Of a stretch of 64,000 nucleotides of DNA, positions 33,747 to 41,509 are shown in pieces. Both the position numbers and the translations under genes were made by a program. The notes beneath the pieces are model-generated. The model was not told where the DNA came from, did no database searches, and was given only the letters and a program-made list of their open reading frames with translations. Source of the DNA: Sphingomonas_L flavalba_A (lineage in GTDB: Bacteria > Pseudomonadota > Alphaproteobacteria > Sphingomonadales > Sphingomonadaceae); the NCBI RefSeq assembly GCF_047553045.1, contig NZ_CP180208.1, positions 1,488,001 through 1,552,000 of the forward strand. Reading direction: 5' to 3'. The stretch's first letter is position 1. Each line of letters opens with the position of its first letter.

Positions 33747-35054
33747 TCAGCGCGCGTCGTTGCGGACCACGGCACCGCTCTTCATCACGAAGCTGATCGT
33801 GCGCAGGGCGGAGATATCCGCCGTCGGGTCGCTGTCGACCGCGACGATGTCGGCATACTGGCCGGGCTGGATACGGCCGACTTCCTTGTCGATGCCGAGC
33901 ATCCGGGCGGTCTGCGTCGTCGCCGCCTGCAATGCCTGCAGCGGCGTCATCCCGGCTTGCACATACAGTTCCGCTTCCGCCACCGTGGCGGTGGTGCCGC
34001 CATTGGGCTCGAACGGGAACTGATCGGTGCCAAGGGCAATATTGACGCCCAGTCGGATCGCCTTTTGCAGCATCGCCCAATGGTCCTTTCCGGTCGAATC
34101 GACACGGTCGAGATACCAGTCGGGAGACCCGATCTTCTTGTAGAACTCACGCGCGCCCGCCTGGCTGACGACGATGGTCGGCACCAGCCACACGCCCTTT
34201 GCCTTCATCTCCTTCAGGTTTTCGTCCGTCAGGTGATAGCCATGCTCGAAACAGTCGATACCCATGGCCAGCGACTGCTTCGCCGCAATCGGCGAGCCGT
34301 TATGGGCGCTGACCTTGATGCCGTTGCGATGCGCCACCTCGATCAGCGTCGACAGTTCCGCGTCGGTCATCGGCGCGGCGGCTATGCTGCCATGCGTATC
34401 GGCGATGCCGCCGGAAATCGCGATCTTGATCCAGTCCGCGCCCTGCTTGATCTGCGCCCGGACCGCATGCGCCAGCGCGTAGGGGCCATCGGCCTCCAGA
34501 AAGCCATGGCCGCCGGTCGGCACGATGATCTCGCCCGCCGTCTTGATGCGCGGGCCGATGATCTCGCCTTTTTCGATCGCCCGGCGCACCGCGAAATCGA
34601 CACCGTGTTCTTCGCCGATAAGCCGCACGGTGGTCACGCCGGACAACAGCGACCGGCGGGCATTGGACGCCATGCGCAGCGCCATTTGCGGATCGGTTTC
34701 GTTCGCCAGCGCCGCGCCTTCCGCCCCCGGCAGTTTCAGGCCGAAGTGGACGTGCATGTTCATCAGGCCCGGAATCAACCATTTGCCGCCCATCGAAATG
34801 GTATCGGCATCGGCAGGAATGGCGGTGCTTCCCGCCGGCCCGACCGCGACGATCCGGCCACCGGTGATCACCACCACGGCGTTTCTGATCGGCGCGCCAC
34901 CGTCGATCGCGACGACATTCGCGTCGGTCAGCACCACCGTCCTGTCGCTGTGCCGGGCCGCAATCGGCGCGGCGCTCGGCAGCGCGGAAGCCGCGCTCGC
35001 CACGGCCGCCATCGCCAGCCCCAGAATGAATTGCCGCCGTTGCCCCGTCATCAT
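33747..35054 (-). CDS. Exported COG1228 amidohydrolase, paralog A
   Basis: A 435-residue amidohydrolase-superfamily enzyme with a twin-arginine-like signal (GQRRQFILGLAMAAVASAASA). The metal site is intact: His101 and His103 (MNMHVHFG), Lys210 (WIKIAISGG), His251 (SAHNGS), His271 (FEHGYH) and Asp344 (LGTDQFPF). Characterised COG1228 relatives include imidazolonepropionase and periplasmic Xaa-Pro and Xaa-Arg/Lys dipeptidases, so an amide or peptide bond is the likely target. It lies 25 nt after a DUF885 gene and is closely similar to the enzyme at 39973-41226 (for example IGSPDWYLDRVDS shared exactly). Start: ATG at 35054, with GGAG about 9 nt upstream. Confidence 0.87.
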   Translation of the reverse strand: MMTGQRRQFILGLAMAAVASAASALPSAAPIAARHSDRTVVLTDANVVAIDGGAPIRNAVVVITGGRIVAVGPAGSTAIPADADTISMGGKWLIPGLMNMHVHFGLKLPGAEGAALANETDPQMALRMASNARRSLLSGVTTVRLIGEEHGVDFAVRRAIEKGEIIGPRIKTAGEIIVPTGGHGFLEADGPYALAHAVRAQIKQGADWIKIAISGGIADTHGSIAAAPMTDAELSTLIEVAHRNGIKVSAHNGSPIAAKQSLAMGIDCFEHGYHLTDENLKEMKAKGVWLVPTIVVSQAGAREFYKKIGSPDWYLDRVDSTGKDHWAMLQKAIRLGVNIALGTDQFPFEPNGGTTATVAEAELYVQAGMTPLQALQAATTQTARMLGIDKEVGRIQPGQYADIVAVDSDPTADISALRTISFVMKSGAVVRNDAR

Positions 35055-35079
35055 GTTCACAGCTCCCGCCCAGATATGG

Positions 35080-36894
35080 TCATGCCGCCGCCCATTGCGC
35101 GACGGCCTTTTCCAGCACGGCCATCGGCATCGGGCCGGAGGTAAGGATGAAATCATGGAACCGGCGCACGTCGAAGCGCGCCCCCATCGTCGCGCGCGCC
35201 GCTTCCCGCGCCGCCGCGATCCGCGTGGCCCCGACCTTGAAGCTGCACGCCTGCCCCGGATAGACGGCATATCGGGTCACTTCCCGGTCGGTCGCCAGCG
35301 GCTGTTCCCCGGCATTGTCGACCATCCAGGCGATCGCCTGCTCTCTGGTCCAGCGTTCGTGGTGGATACCGGTGTCGACGACGATCCGCGCGGCGCGGAA
35401 CAGCTGCGACTGAAGCTCGCCGATCCGGCCGAACGCGTCGCCTTCGAACATGCCCAGTTCCGCCGCGACCTGCTCCGCGTATAGCGCATAGCCTTCGGTG
35501 TAGGCGGAGAAACGGACGACCCGCCGGAACAGCGGCAGGGCCGGCGCGCGGGCCAGAACGCTATACTGGAAATGATGACCGGGCACGGCTTCATGATGGG
35601 TCAGCGTCGCCAGCCGCCAGGTCGCATGTTCCGCTGGGTCGCGCAGGTTGAGCGAATATTGCCCCGGCTGGCCGGGCGCGCCGCCGCTGTAGAACGCGCC
35701 GGGCGCGCCCGCCTCGATCGCGGGCGCCACCCGACGAACGACGATCGGGTCCATTTCAACGATGCCGAAGGCCTGCGGCAGGCGCGCGGTGATCGCCGCG
35801 ATATGCGCTTCCGCCAGCGCGAGCAGCTTCGCTCGTCCCGCGTCATCGTTGCTGACGGTGAAGCGCGGGTCCTTGTTCAGCGCGCCGATACGGGCGCCGA
35901 CGCTGCCCTGCGACAGCCCCTGCCCCTTCAGCAACGTGTCGATCTGCGCAATCAGCGCCCGGCATTGTTCCAGCCCAAGCTGATGCAGGTCGCCCGGCGC
36001 GATGGCGACGGTGGTGTTCGACCGGACCGCGGCGGCATAATAGGCGTCGCCGTCCGGCAGACGCCACACCCCGGCGATATCGACGGCGCGCGGCGCCACC
36101 GCCTCAAGCGCCGCGATCTGCCGGTCAAGCGCGGGGGCAATACGACCCCGGAAAATCCGTTCGGCGCGGGCGCCATCGCCCTGCCGCCCCAGCGCCGCCA
36201 TCTTTGCCAGCGCCGGAGCGATCAGCGCCGATTCCAGCGGTGGCCGGTCGCGCAGCCCGATGATCTGCGCGATGGTTTTGGCGATGACGAAATCGGGAGG
36301 AATGACGCCTAGCCCCGCGTCGTGGCGGATGCGGTCGCTTTCCTGATCGATCACCGTCGCCAGTGACGCCAGCCGCGCGAACCATGCGTCCACGTCCGCC
36401 GCGTCCGCGATCGGGTGGCGGCCGCCGATGAATTCGGGCAGCCAGTAATAGGCGCCGTTCATCTGGCTGACGACATAGGGGCTGGGCCGCAGGTTTATGT
36501 CGACATAACCATAGCGGCCAAGCAGATCGTCGAGCGTTTCGTAAACATAAAGCGCAACGTCACGGTCCAGCGCCGCGCGGCCGGACAGGTTCGCCGGCGC
36601 GATAGCGCGCAAGTCGGCCAATGCCTGGCGCACCGCCGCATGCTCTGCCGCGCGTGCATCGAGCGACCGATCATCAAGCGCCGCCCGCAGGCCGGCATGG
36701 ACGCCGGTATCGAAATCGCTGCGCGTCGCCTCTTCGGGCGAACGCCGCATCAGCCCTTCGGCCAGCGCCTGAAGCAGCGCCTCCAGCGCCTGATCGCCGC
36801 TGGCCGGGGAAGACCGCCCCAGCACCGGTCCCGCCGCCGCCAACGCCACCCCCGATGCGGCGGCACCCAGCAGAAGACGGCGATCGATCAGCAC
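35080..36894 (-). CDS. Exported DUF885 metallohydrolase, paralog A
   Basis: A 604-residue DUF885 protein. LIDRRLLLGAAASGVALAAAG at the N-terminus (given in full only as this 20-residue run without its last residue) is a twin-arginine-like signal. The predicted zinc site is HHEAVPGHHFQ, with a downstream Glu in YTEGYALYAE, as in gluzincin-like peptidases. I chose the GTG at 36894: GGAG lies 6 nt upstream, whereas a TTG further up overlaps the T-tract of the preceding terminator. The function of the family is not firmly known; a carboxypeptidase- or esterase-type activity is plausible. It sits between the TonB receptor and amidohydrolase A. Confidence 0.84.
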   Translation of the reverse strand: MLIDRRLLLGAAASGVALAAAGPVLGRSSPASGDQALEALLQALAEGLMRRSPEEATRSDFDTGVHAGLRAALDDRSLDARAAEHAAVRQALADLRAIAPANLSGRAALDRDVALYVYETLDDLLGRYGYVDINLRPSPYVVSQMNGAYYWLPEFIGGRHPIADAADVDAWFARLASLATVIDQESDRIRHDAGLGVIPPDFVIAKTIAQIIGLRDRPPLESALIAPALAKMAALGRQGDGARAERIFRGRIAPALDRQIAALEAVAPRAVDIAGVWRLPDGDAYYAAAVRSNTTVAIAPGDLHQLGLEQCRALIAQIDTLLKGQGLSQGSVGARIGALNKDPRFTVSNDDAGRAKLLALAEAHIAAITARLPQAFGIVEMDPIVVRRVAPAIEAGAPGAFYSGGAPGQPGQYSLNLRDPAEHATWRLATLTHHEAVPGHHFQYSVLARAPALPLFRRVVRFSAYTEGYALYAEQVAAELGMFEGDAFGRIGELQSQLFRAARIVVDTGIHHERWTREQAIAWMVDNAGEQPLATDREVTRYAVYPGQACSFKVGATRIAAAREAARATMGARFDVRRFHDFILTSGPMPMAVLEKAVAQWAAA

Positions 36895-36909
36895 GGGAAA
36901 CTCCGTAGA

Positions 36910-36947
36910 AAACAACGCGGGCGGCGATCTTGCATTCGCCGCCCGCG
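36910..36947 (-). terminator. Intrinsic terminator between TonB receptor and DUF885-A genes
   Basis: A perfect 12-bp stem, CGCGGGCGGCGA (36916-36927) with TCGCCGCCCGCG (36936-36947), 8-nt loop, followed on the minus strand by TTGTTTTCT. It lies 10 nt after the receptor stop and just before the ribosome site of the next gene. Read-through would be partial, giving more receptor than hydrolase. Confidence 0.85.
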
Positions 36948-36957
36948 CCTGAACACC

Positions 36958-39243
36958 CTAGAACTTGTAACCGACGGAGGCGCCGAAGGAACGATAGGAC
37001 GGCTCCACCTGTACGCCGCTGTAGAACGCCTTTTCATACGCATTGGCGTAATAATGCGCGTTGAACAGGTTTTCCGCATACACCACCGCACGGAACCGGT
37101 CGTTCTCGATGCCGAAACGCAGGTTGACCGTGTGGTAGCTCGGGCTGAGGAACGGCTCTCCATCCACCGCCTTGTACAGGTAATAATACGGGTTGGAGAT
37201 CATCTTCGACCGGTAATTCCACTCGGCGCGGGCGAAAGCGTCGAAATCCCCGACCGGCACGGTGTACTGCGTCTGTGCGCCGAGCGTCCATTTCGGCGCG
37301 GTCGTCAGCTTCTGGCCGCTAAGGTCGAGAACGACGCCGTCGATCAGCGCGTTCGGGTAATCCTTGTACTTCGACTTGTTGAAACCGAGTTGGCCGCCCA
37401 GCTTCCACTGGTTGGTGATCCGCGCGTCGAAGCTTGCCTCGACACCATAGCTTTCGGCGGACGCCGCGTTGGCGATGCCGCTCACCCCGCGCAACAGCCC
37501 GGTCACCGGATCGATGAACTGGAAACGGATGGTCTGCTGAACATCCTTCCAGTCCATGTAGAAGCCGGTGACGTCGACGCGGACACGCGAATTGAACAGG
37601 TCGAACTTGGTACCAAGCTCGTAGTTCCACAGCGTTTCCGGCTCGAATTCGTTACGCAGCTGCGTGGCGTTGACCGTCTGGGTTCCGCCGGATTTGAAGC
37701 CGCGGGATGCGGTGGCGAAGATCATCCAGTCGCGCTGCGGCTTGTAGGTCAGCGTGAACTTCGGCGAGATATCCTCGAACGCCGCGCTACGGTCGTTGTT
37801 TCCGGTCACCGTGCCGTTGGACCGCGTCTGCGACAGGTTGGTGACCTTTTCCCACGAATAGCGGACGCCGGCGGTGGCTGCGAATTGCTCGGAGAAGTTC
37901 AGCGTGCCCTGGGCGAACAGCGCGAAATAACGCGATGTACTGTCGCCATCGGCGCCGGTCACTTCCAGACCGGAACAGTTGCCGACCGTGCCCGCCGGGC
38001 ACAGCGGGCTGTCGGCGCCGTGATAGGTCGACTGGTCGCTGACGCCGCTGTCCTTGCCCAGCGACGTGCCGATGCTCCAGTCGAGCAGGTTCGACCCGTT
38101 CGACTGCAGGCGCAGTTCGCCGCTGGTCGACTTCCGGGTCAGGCGCAGGTCCTCGTAGAAGAAATCGCGGCTGCCGCCGTCGACGTCACCATAGTTGAAC
38201 ACGTCGGATTTCAGGTGGCCGAACACGCCGGTCAGCGATGCCAGGCCGAAATCCCACACCGCCCGCGTGCTGATGTAGCTGAACTTGCTGCCAACGCGCT
38301 GCGGCCGGTCGAAATTCACCTTGTTGTCGTTCTCCGGGAAGAAGCCCACGCCGTCGGGATCGCCGACAAGGCCCGCCGACAGGCCGTAGTAGACCGACGC
38401 CCAGGTCCGCGTGACAAAGCCGGTCGGCACGCCGTTGCGCATGCCCAGCCGTTCGTTCGAATAGCTGTAGGCGACATCCCAGGTCAGGTTGTCGAGCGGG
38501 GTCAGCCGCGCCTGAATCCGTCCGGTGTAATACTTGCTGTTATTGCCTCCGCCGATCGGGTTGATGTTCTTGATGTAGCCGTCGGACTCTTCATACTGGC
38601 CGGACGCGCGCACCGCGAGCAGCCCGTCGACGATCGGCACGTTGATGACGCCCTGCGCCCGTTTCGTGCCGTAGCTGGCATAGCCGACTTCGGCTTCACC
38701 CTCGAAATGATTCACCGGCTTCTTGGTCACGACGTTGATCGCGCCGCCAACCGCGTTGCGGCCGAAATAGGTACCCTGCGGCCCACGAAGCACTTCGATG
38801 CGCTCAAGGTCGACGATCTGCGGGTTGCTTGTGCCGGCCGCGACGTTGAATTCGTCGATGTAGAAGGCATAGCTCGACTGGCGGACATCCGCATACGGGT
38901 TGAGCTGGTTCGAAATGCCACGGATCGCGAGATCCTTGCGGTCGCGCGAACCGTTGCTCTGGAAGCTGACGTTCGGCGTCAGCGCGAAATAGTCCTCGAC
39001 GCCCTGGACGTTCTGGTCCTTCAGGGTCTGCGACGTGACGGCGGTGATCGCGATCGGCACGTTCTGAATCGATTCGGTGCGGCGCTGCGCGGTGACGACG
39101 ATGTCACTGCTCATATCCTGCTCCGCGGCCCCCGCTGGCGCCTGCGCCCATGCCGGGCCGGAAATCAGCGCGGCGGCAATCGCGACCGGCGCGGCGCACG
39201 CGGACAGGGCGCGCGGGAGAATGCGAGGCAGAAAATAGCTCAT
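36958..39243 (-). CDS. TonB-dependent outer-membrane receptor
   Basis: A 761-residue outer-membrane transporter: signal peptide ending PAWAQA, a TonB box in SSDIVVTAQRR, plug domain (about residues 60-170) with RGISNQLNPYAD, DLERIEVLRGPQGTYFGRNA and GGAINVVTKKP, then a 22-strand barrel ending in the aromatic SVGYKF. It is of the general sphingomonad 'IxxxPxAI' plug type (ESIQNVPIAITAV) rather than a recognisable siderophore or cobalamin receptor. Flanking exported hydrolases imply that it imports a peptide, amide or ester compound or its fragments. Confidence 0.94.
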   Translation of the reverse strand: MSYFLPRILPRALSACAAPVAIAAALISGPAWAQAPAGAAEQDMSSDIVVTAQRRTESIQNVPIAITAVTSQTLKDQNVQGVEDYFALTPNVSFQSNGSRDRKDLAIRGISNQLNPYADVRQSSYAFYIDEFNVAAGTSNPQIVDLERIEVLRGPQGTYFGRNAVGGAINVVTKKPVNHFEGEAEVGYASYGTKRAQGVINVPIVDGLLAVRASGQYEESDGYIKNINPIGGGNNSKYYTGRIQARLTPLDNLTWDVAYSYSNERLGMRNGVPTGFVTRTWASVYYGLSAGLVGDPDGVGFFPENDNKVNFDRPQRVGSKFSYISTRAVWDFGLASLTGVFGHLKSDVFNYGDVDGGSRDFFYEDLRLTRKSTSGELRLQSNGSNLLDWSIGTSLGKDSGVSDQSTYHGADSPLCPAGTVGNCSGLEVTGADGDSTSRYFALFAQGTLNFSEQFAATAGVRYSWEKVTNLSQTRSNGTVTGNNDRSAAFEDISPKFTLTYKPQRDWMIFATASRGFKSGGTQTVNATQLRNEFEPETLWNYELGTKFDLFNSRVRVDVTGFYMDWKDVQQTIRFQFIDPVTGLLRGVSGIANAASAESYGVEASFDARITNQWKLGGQLGFNKSKYKDYPNALIDGVVLDLSGQKLTTAPKWTLGAQTQYTVPVGDFDAFARAEWNYRSKMISNPYYYLYKAVDGEPFLSPSYHTVNLRFGIENDRFRAVVYAENLFNAHYYANAYEKAFYSGVQVEPSYRSFGASVGYKF

Positions 39244-39350
39244 TGAACGACCTACCCTTGAAAGAGCAGCGGCTTACTGACCGCCGGCTTTATTTTGGAA
39301 ACAGCACCATGCGCCGCCCGGTTCGGCAGCGCTTTTCCGGCTTCAGCCGG

Positions 39351-39851
39351 TCAATCGACCCAGCACTGCGGATCAATCGGTCCCTTAGATGCGTCGAGCG
39401 GCGCACGAACCAGAACGATCGAGGAAATCATCCCGTCACGCAGCGTTGCGTGCCCCGCGGCGAGCGAACAGGCAGCCTTGCCGTCACGGCGCGAACGGAT
39501 AACGTGATAATTGTAGATCACGCCGTCCTTCTCGAACACTTCCTTGAACGGCACGACGATCTCGACTTCACCGCCGCCGGCCTGGATCTTCTGGAAATGC
39601 GTCGCCCATTCGCCCACGCCGTTGATCACGGTGCGGCCTTCCAGGGTCAGCGTCGCGTCCGGCGTGAAGAATTTGGAGAAGTTTTCCGGCGTGTAGGCGC
39701 CGGGCGTCTTGAATGCCTGGTTCCACCAGATGAACATCTTCGACAGCATGTCGGTCGCCGGCTTTTCCGCCGCGGCGGCCGGTGCGGCAACGGTCAGCAA
39801 CGTCGCAGCCAGAGATGCCGTGATACGGCCAATGAGCCTGCTCTTCGTCAT
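39351..39851 (-). CDS. Exported NTF2/SnoaL-like protein
   Basis: A 166-residue protein with a signal peptide (ASLAATLLTVAAPAAAAE) and an NTF2-like core: KMFIWWNQAF, NFSKFFTPDATLTLEGRTVINGVGEWATHF and a conserved Cys near the end (DPQCWVD). Such pockets act as isomerases, hydrolases or simple binding proteins; no catalytic set can be named. It is the first gene of the minus-strand run SnoaL - TonB receptor - DUF885-A - amidohydrolase A, with a 107-nt gap to the receptor gene. Confidence 0.78.
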   Translation of the reverse strand: MTKSRLIGRITASLAATLLTVAAPAAAAEKPATDMLSKMFIWWNQAFKTPGAYTPENFSKFFTPDATLTLEGRTVINGVGEWATHFQKIQAGGGEVEIVVPFKEVFEKDGVIYNYHVIRSRRDGKAACSLAAGHATLRDGMISSIVLVRAPLDASKGPIDPQCWVD

Positions 39852-39956
39852 TCGTTATCCCCTTGCTTATTGCCTCTTGGCGCGACCCGCCGGGCGTTGG
39901 GAAAAGGTTTCCGCCAGTCCCACTGTTATTGCAATGACACCATATCGGCAGAATCG

Positions 39957-39971
39957 TTGCGCTCAGCGCAA
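39957..39971. promoter_or_regulatory. 15-bp palindrome, candidate operator (copy 1)
   Basis: TTGCGCTCAGCGCAA is a perfect 7-1-7 palindrome. It lies 106-120 nt upstream of the NTF2-like gene start and 1 nt after the stop of amidohydrolase B. A CAATAA at 39926-39931 (minus strand) is a possible -10, which would put the palindrome centre near -45. A 15-bp relative (TTGCGGCTAGCGCAA) occurs at 41341-41355 in the other promoter region of the same locus. Confidence 0.55.
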
Positions 39972-39972
39972 A

Positions 39973-41226
39973 CTACTCGGCGGGCGCAACGATGACTTTG
40001 CCGCCCTTCATGACCAGGCTGATCGTGCGCAGCGCACGGATATCCGCCGTTGGATCGCCATCGACCGCAACGATGTCGGCAAGATAACCGGGGCGCAACG
40101 CACCGACCTGCTTGTCGACACCCAGCATCCGCGCCGGCTCGATCGTTGCCGCCCGCAACGCCTGAAGCGGCGTCATCCCCGCTTCGGCATAGAGTTCCGC
40201 TTCCCGGATCGTCGCGGTCGTGCCTTCGTTCGGTTCCCAAGGATACTGGTCGCTGCCCAGCGCGATCGGCGTGCCGATCCGGATCGCGTTCTGAAGCATG
40301 GCCCAATGGCCCTTTCCGACGGAATCGACGCGGTCGAGATACCAGTCGGGCGACCCGATCTTCTGGTAGAATGCGCGCGCGCCCTTCTGACTGACCACGA
40401 TCGTCGGGACGAGCCAGATTCCCTTTTCCTTCATGCGGGTGAGGACCGGGGGAGTCAGGAAGTAGCCGTGCTCGAAACCGTCGATACCGGCGTCGATCGC
40501 CGTGGCTGCGGCTATCGGCGACCCGTTATGCCCCATCACCTTGACACCGTTGCGATGCGCGACCTCGATCGCCGTCTTCAACTCGTCATCGGTGAAGGGC
40601 GAACCGGCGATATCGCCGTGGGTGTCGGATATGCCGCCGGAAATGCCAAGCTTGATCCAGGTCGCCCCGCGCTTGATCTGCTCGCGAACCGCCTGAGAGA
40701 ATTCGGCGGCGCCATTCACTTCGGTCGAGCCATGCCCGCCGGTCGCGACGATCGACGAACCGGCGGTGTGAATGCGCGGGCCATCGAAAACGCCGCTGTC
40801 GATCATCTTCTTGACGGTGAAATCGATCCCGTCCTGCGCGCCGGTCAGGCGGATGGTGGTCACGCCGGAGCGGAGCGACTTCTGCGCATTATCGAGCATG
40901 CGCAGCGCAATCGATTCCCGGCTCTCATTATAGACGCGCGTGGCGCCCGGCAGGTTGAGCGCCAGGTGGACGTGCATGTTCATCAGCCCCGGAATCAGCC
41001 ATTTGCCGTTGAGGGGGATGACCCGCGCACCGGAAGGAACCGGCGTCGATGCCGCCGGGCCGATCGCCTTGATCGTTTCGCCGTCGATGACGACCACGGC
41101 GTCGCGCACCGGCGCCTTGCCCTCGATATCGACGACATTGGCGCCGGTCAGCGCCAGCAGTTCCGCCTGAGCCGGCGCCGTCAGCAACAGCGCCGCCGCC
41201 AGGGCCGTCATGCAAACCATCCTCAT
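39973..41226 (-). CDS. Exported COG1228 amidohydrolase, paralog B
   Basis: A 417-residue relative of the 33747-35054 enzyme. It has an ordinary Sec-type signal (MVCMTALAAALLLTAPAQA) instead of a twin-arginine-like one. The metal residues are conserved in the same motifs: MNMHVHLA, WIKLGISGG, MGHNGSP, FEHGYFL and LGSDQYPW; the last has GSD in place of GTD. Within the pair, long blocks are nearly identical, so they arose by duplication, but changes around the metal site suggest different substrates. Start: ATG at 41226, with GTG at 41229 and ATG at 41220 as alternatives. Confidence 0.86.
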   Translation of the reverse strand: MRMVCMTALAAALLLTAPAQAELLALTGANVVDIEGKAPVRDAVVVIDGETIKAIGPAASTPVPSGARVIPLNGKWLIPGLMNMHVHLALNLPGATRVYNESRESIALRMLDNAQKSLRSGVTTIRLTGAQDGIDFTVKKMIDSGVFDGPRIHTAGSSIVATGGHGSTEVNGAAEFSQAVREQIKRGATWIKLGISGGISDTHGDIAGSPFTDDELKTAIEVAHRNGVKVMGHNGSPIAAATAIDAGIDGFEHGYFLTPPVLTRMKEKGIWLVPTIVVSQKGARAFYQKIGSPDWYLDRVDSVGKGHWAMLQNAIRIGTPIALGSDQYPWEPNEGTTATIREAELYAEAGMTPLQALRAATIEPARMLGVDKQVGALRPGYLADIVAVDGDPTADIRALRTISLVMKGGKVIVAPAE

Positions 41227-41509
41227 CACGCACCCCTCTCCGAACGTGGGATGGACCGGTACCGCCGGCCATCTCGCCACCAATGGCTGAAGCATGCGGG
41301 ATACAGGCGTGCGTTCAATGCAGGGAAACGGCCAAATTTGTTGCGGCTAGCGCAACACCACTGCGCCCACGGTACTTTTCCCAGATATAATCTTAAAATT
41401 CAGTGCCGTAACCGCCAGAGCACCGAACACCCATAGTGCTTGCCGATGCCGCCCGGATTTGCATTCTGTCGCGGTCGGCTCGCCGGTCGATCCGCTTCGG
41501 GGAATCCAC
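41227..41509. promoter_or_regulatory. Divergent promoter region of amidohydrolase B and DUF885-B
   Basis: This 283-nt region contains the imperfect palindrome TTGCGGCTAGCGCAA (41341-41355) and a perfect -10 hexamer TATAAT (41386-41391) for the plus strand. No good -35 is seen 17 nt before it, which, with the palindrome centred near -50, is what an activator-dependent promoter looks like. The palindrome matches 12 of 15 positions with the copy at 39957-39971. Confidence 0.55.

Noticed and set aside
36415..39246. A 943-codon open frame on the plus strand, antisense to the TonB receptor
   Set aside because: It mirrors the codons of the receptor, whose plug, TonB box and terminal aromatic residue are all recognisable; the antisense product has no domain, signal or ribosome site. 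Long antisense frames are expected at this GC content.
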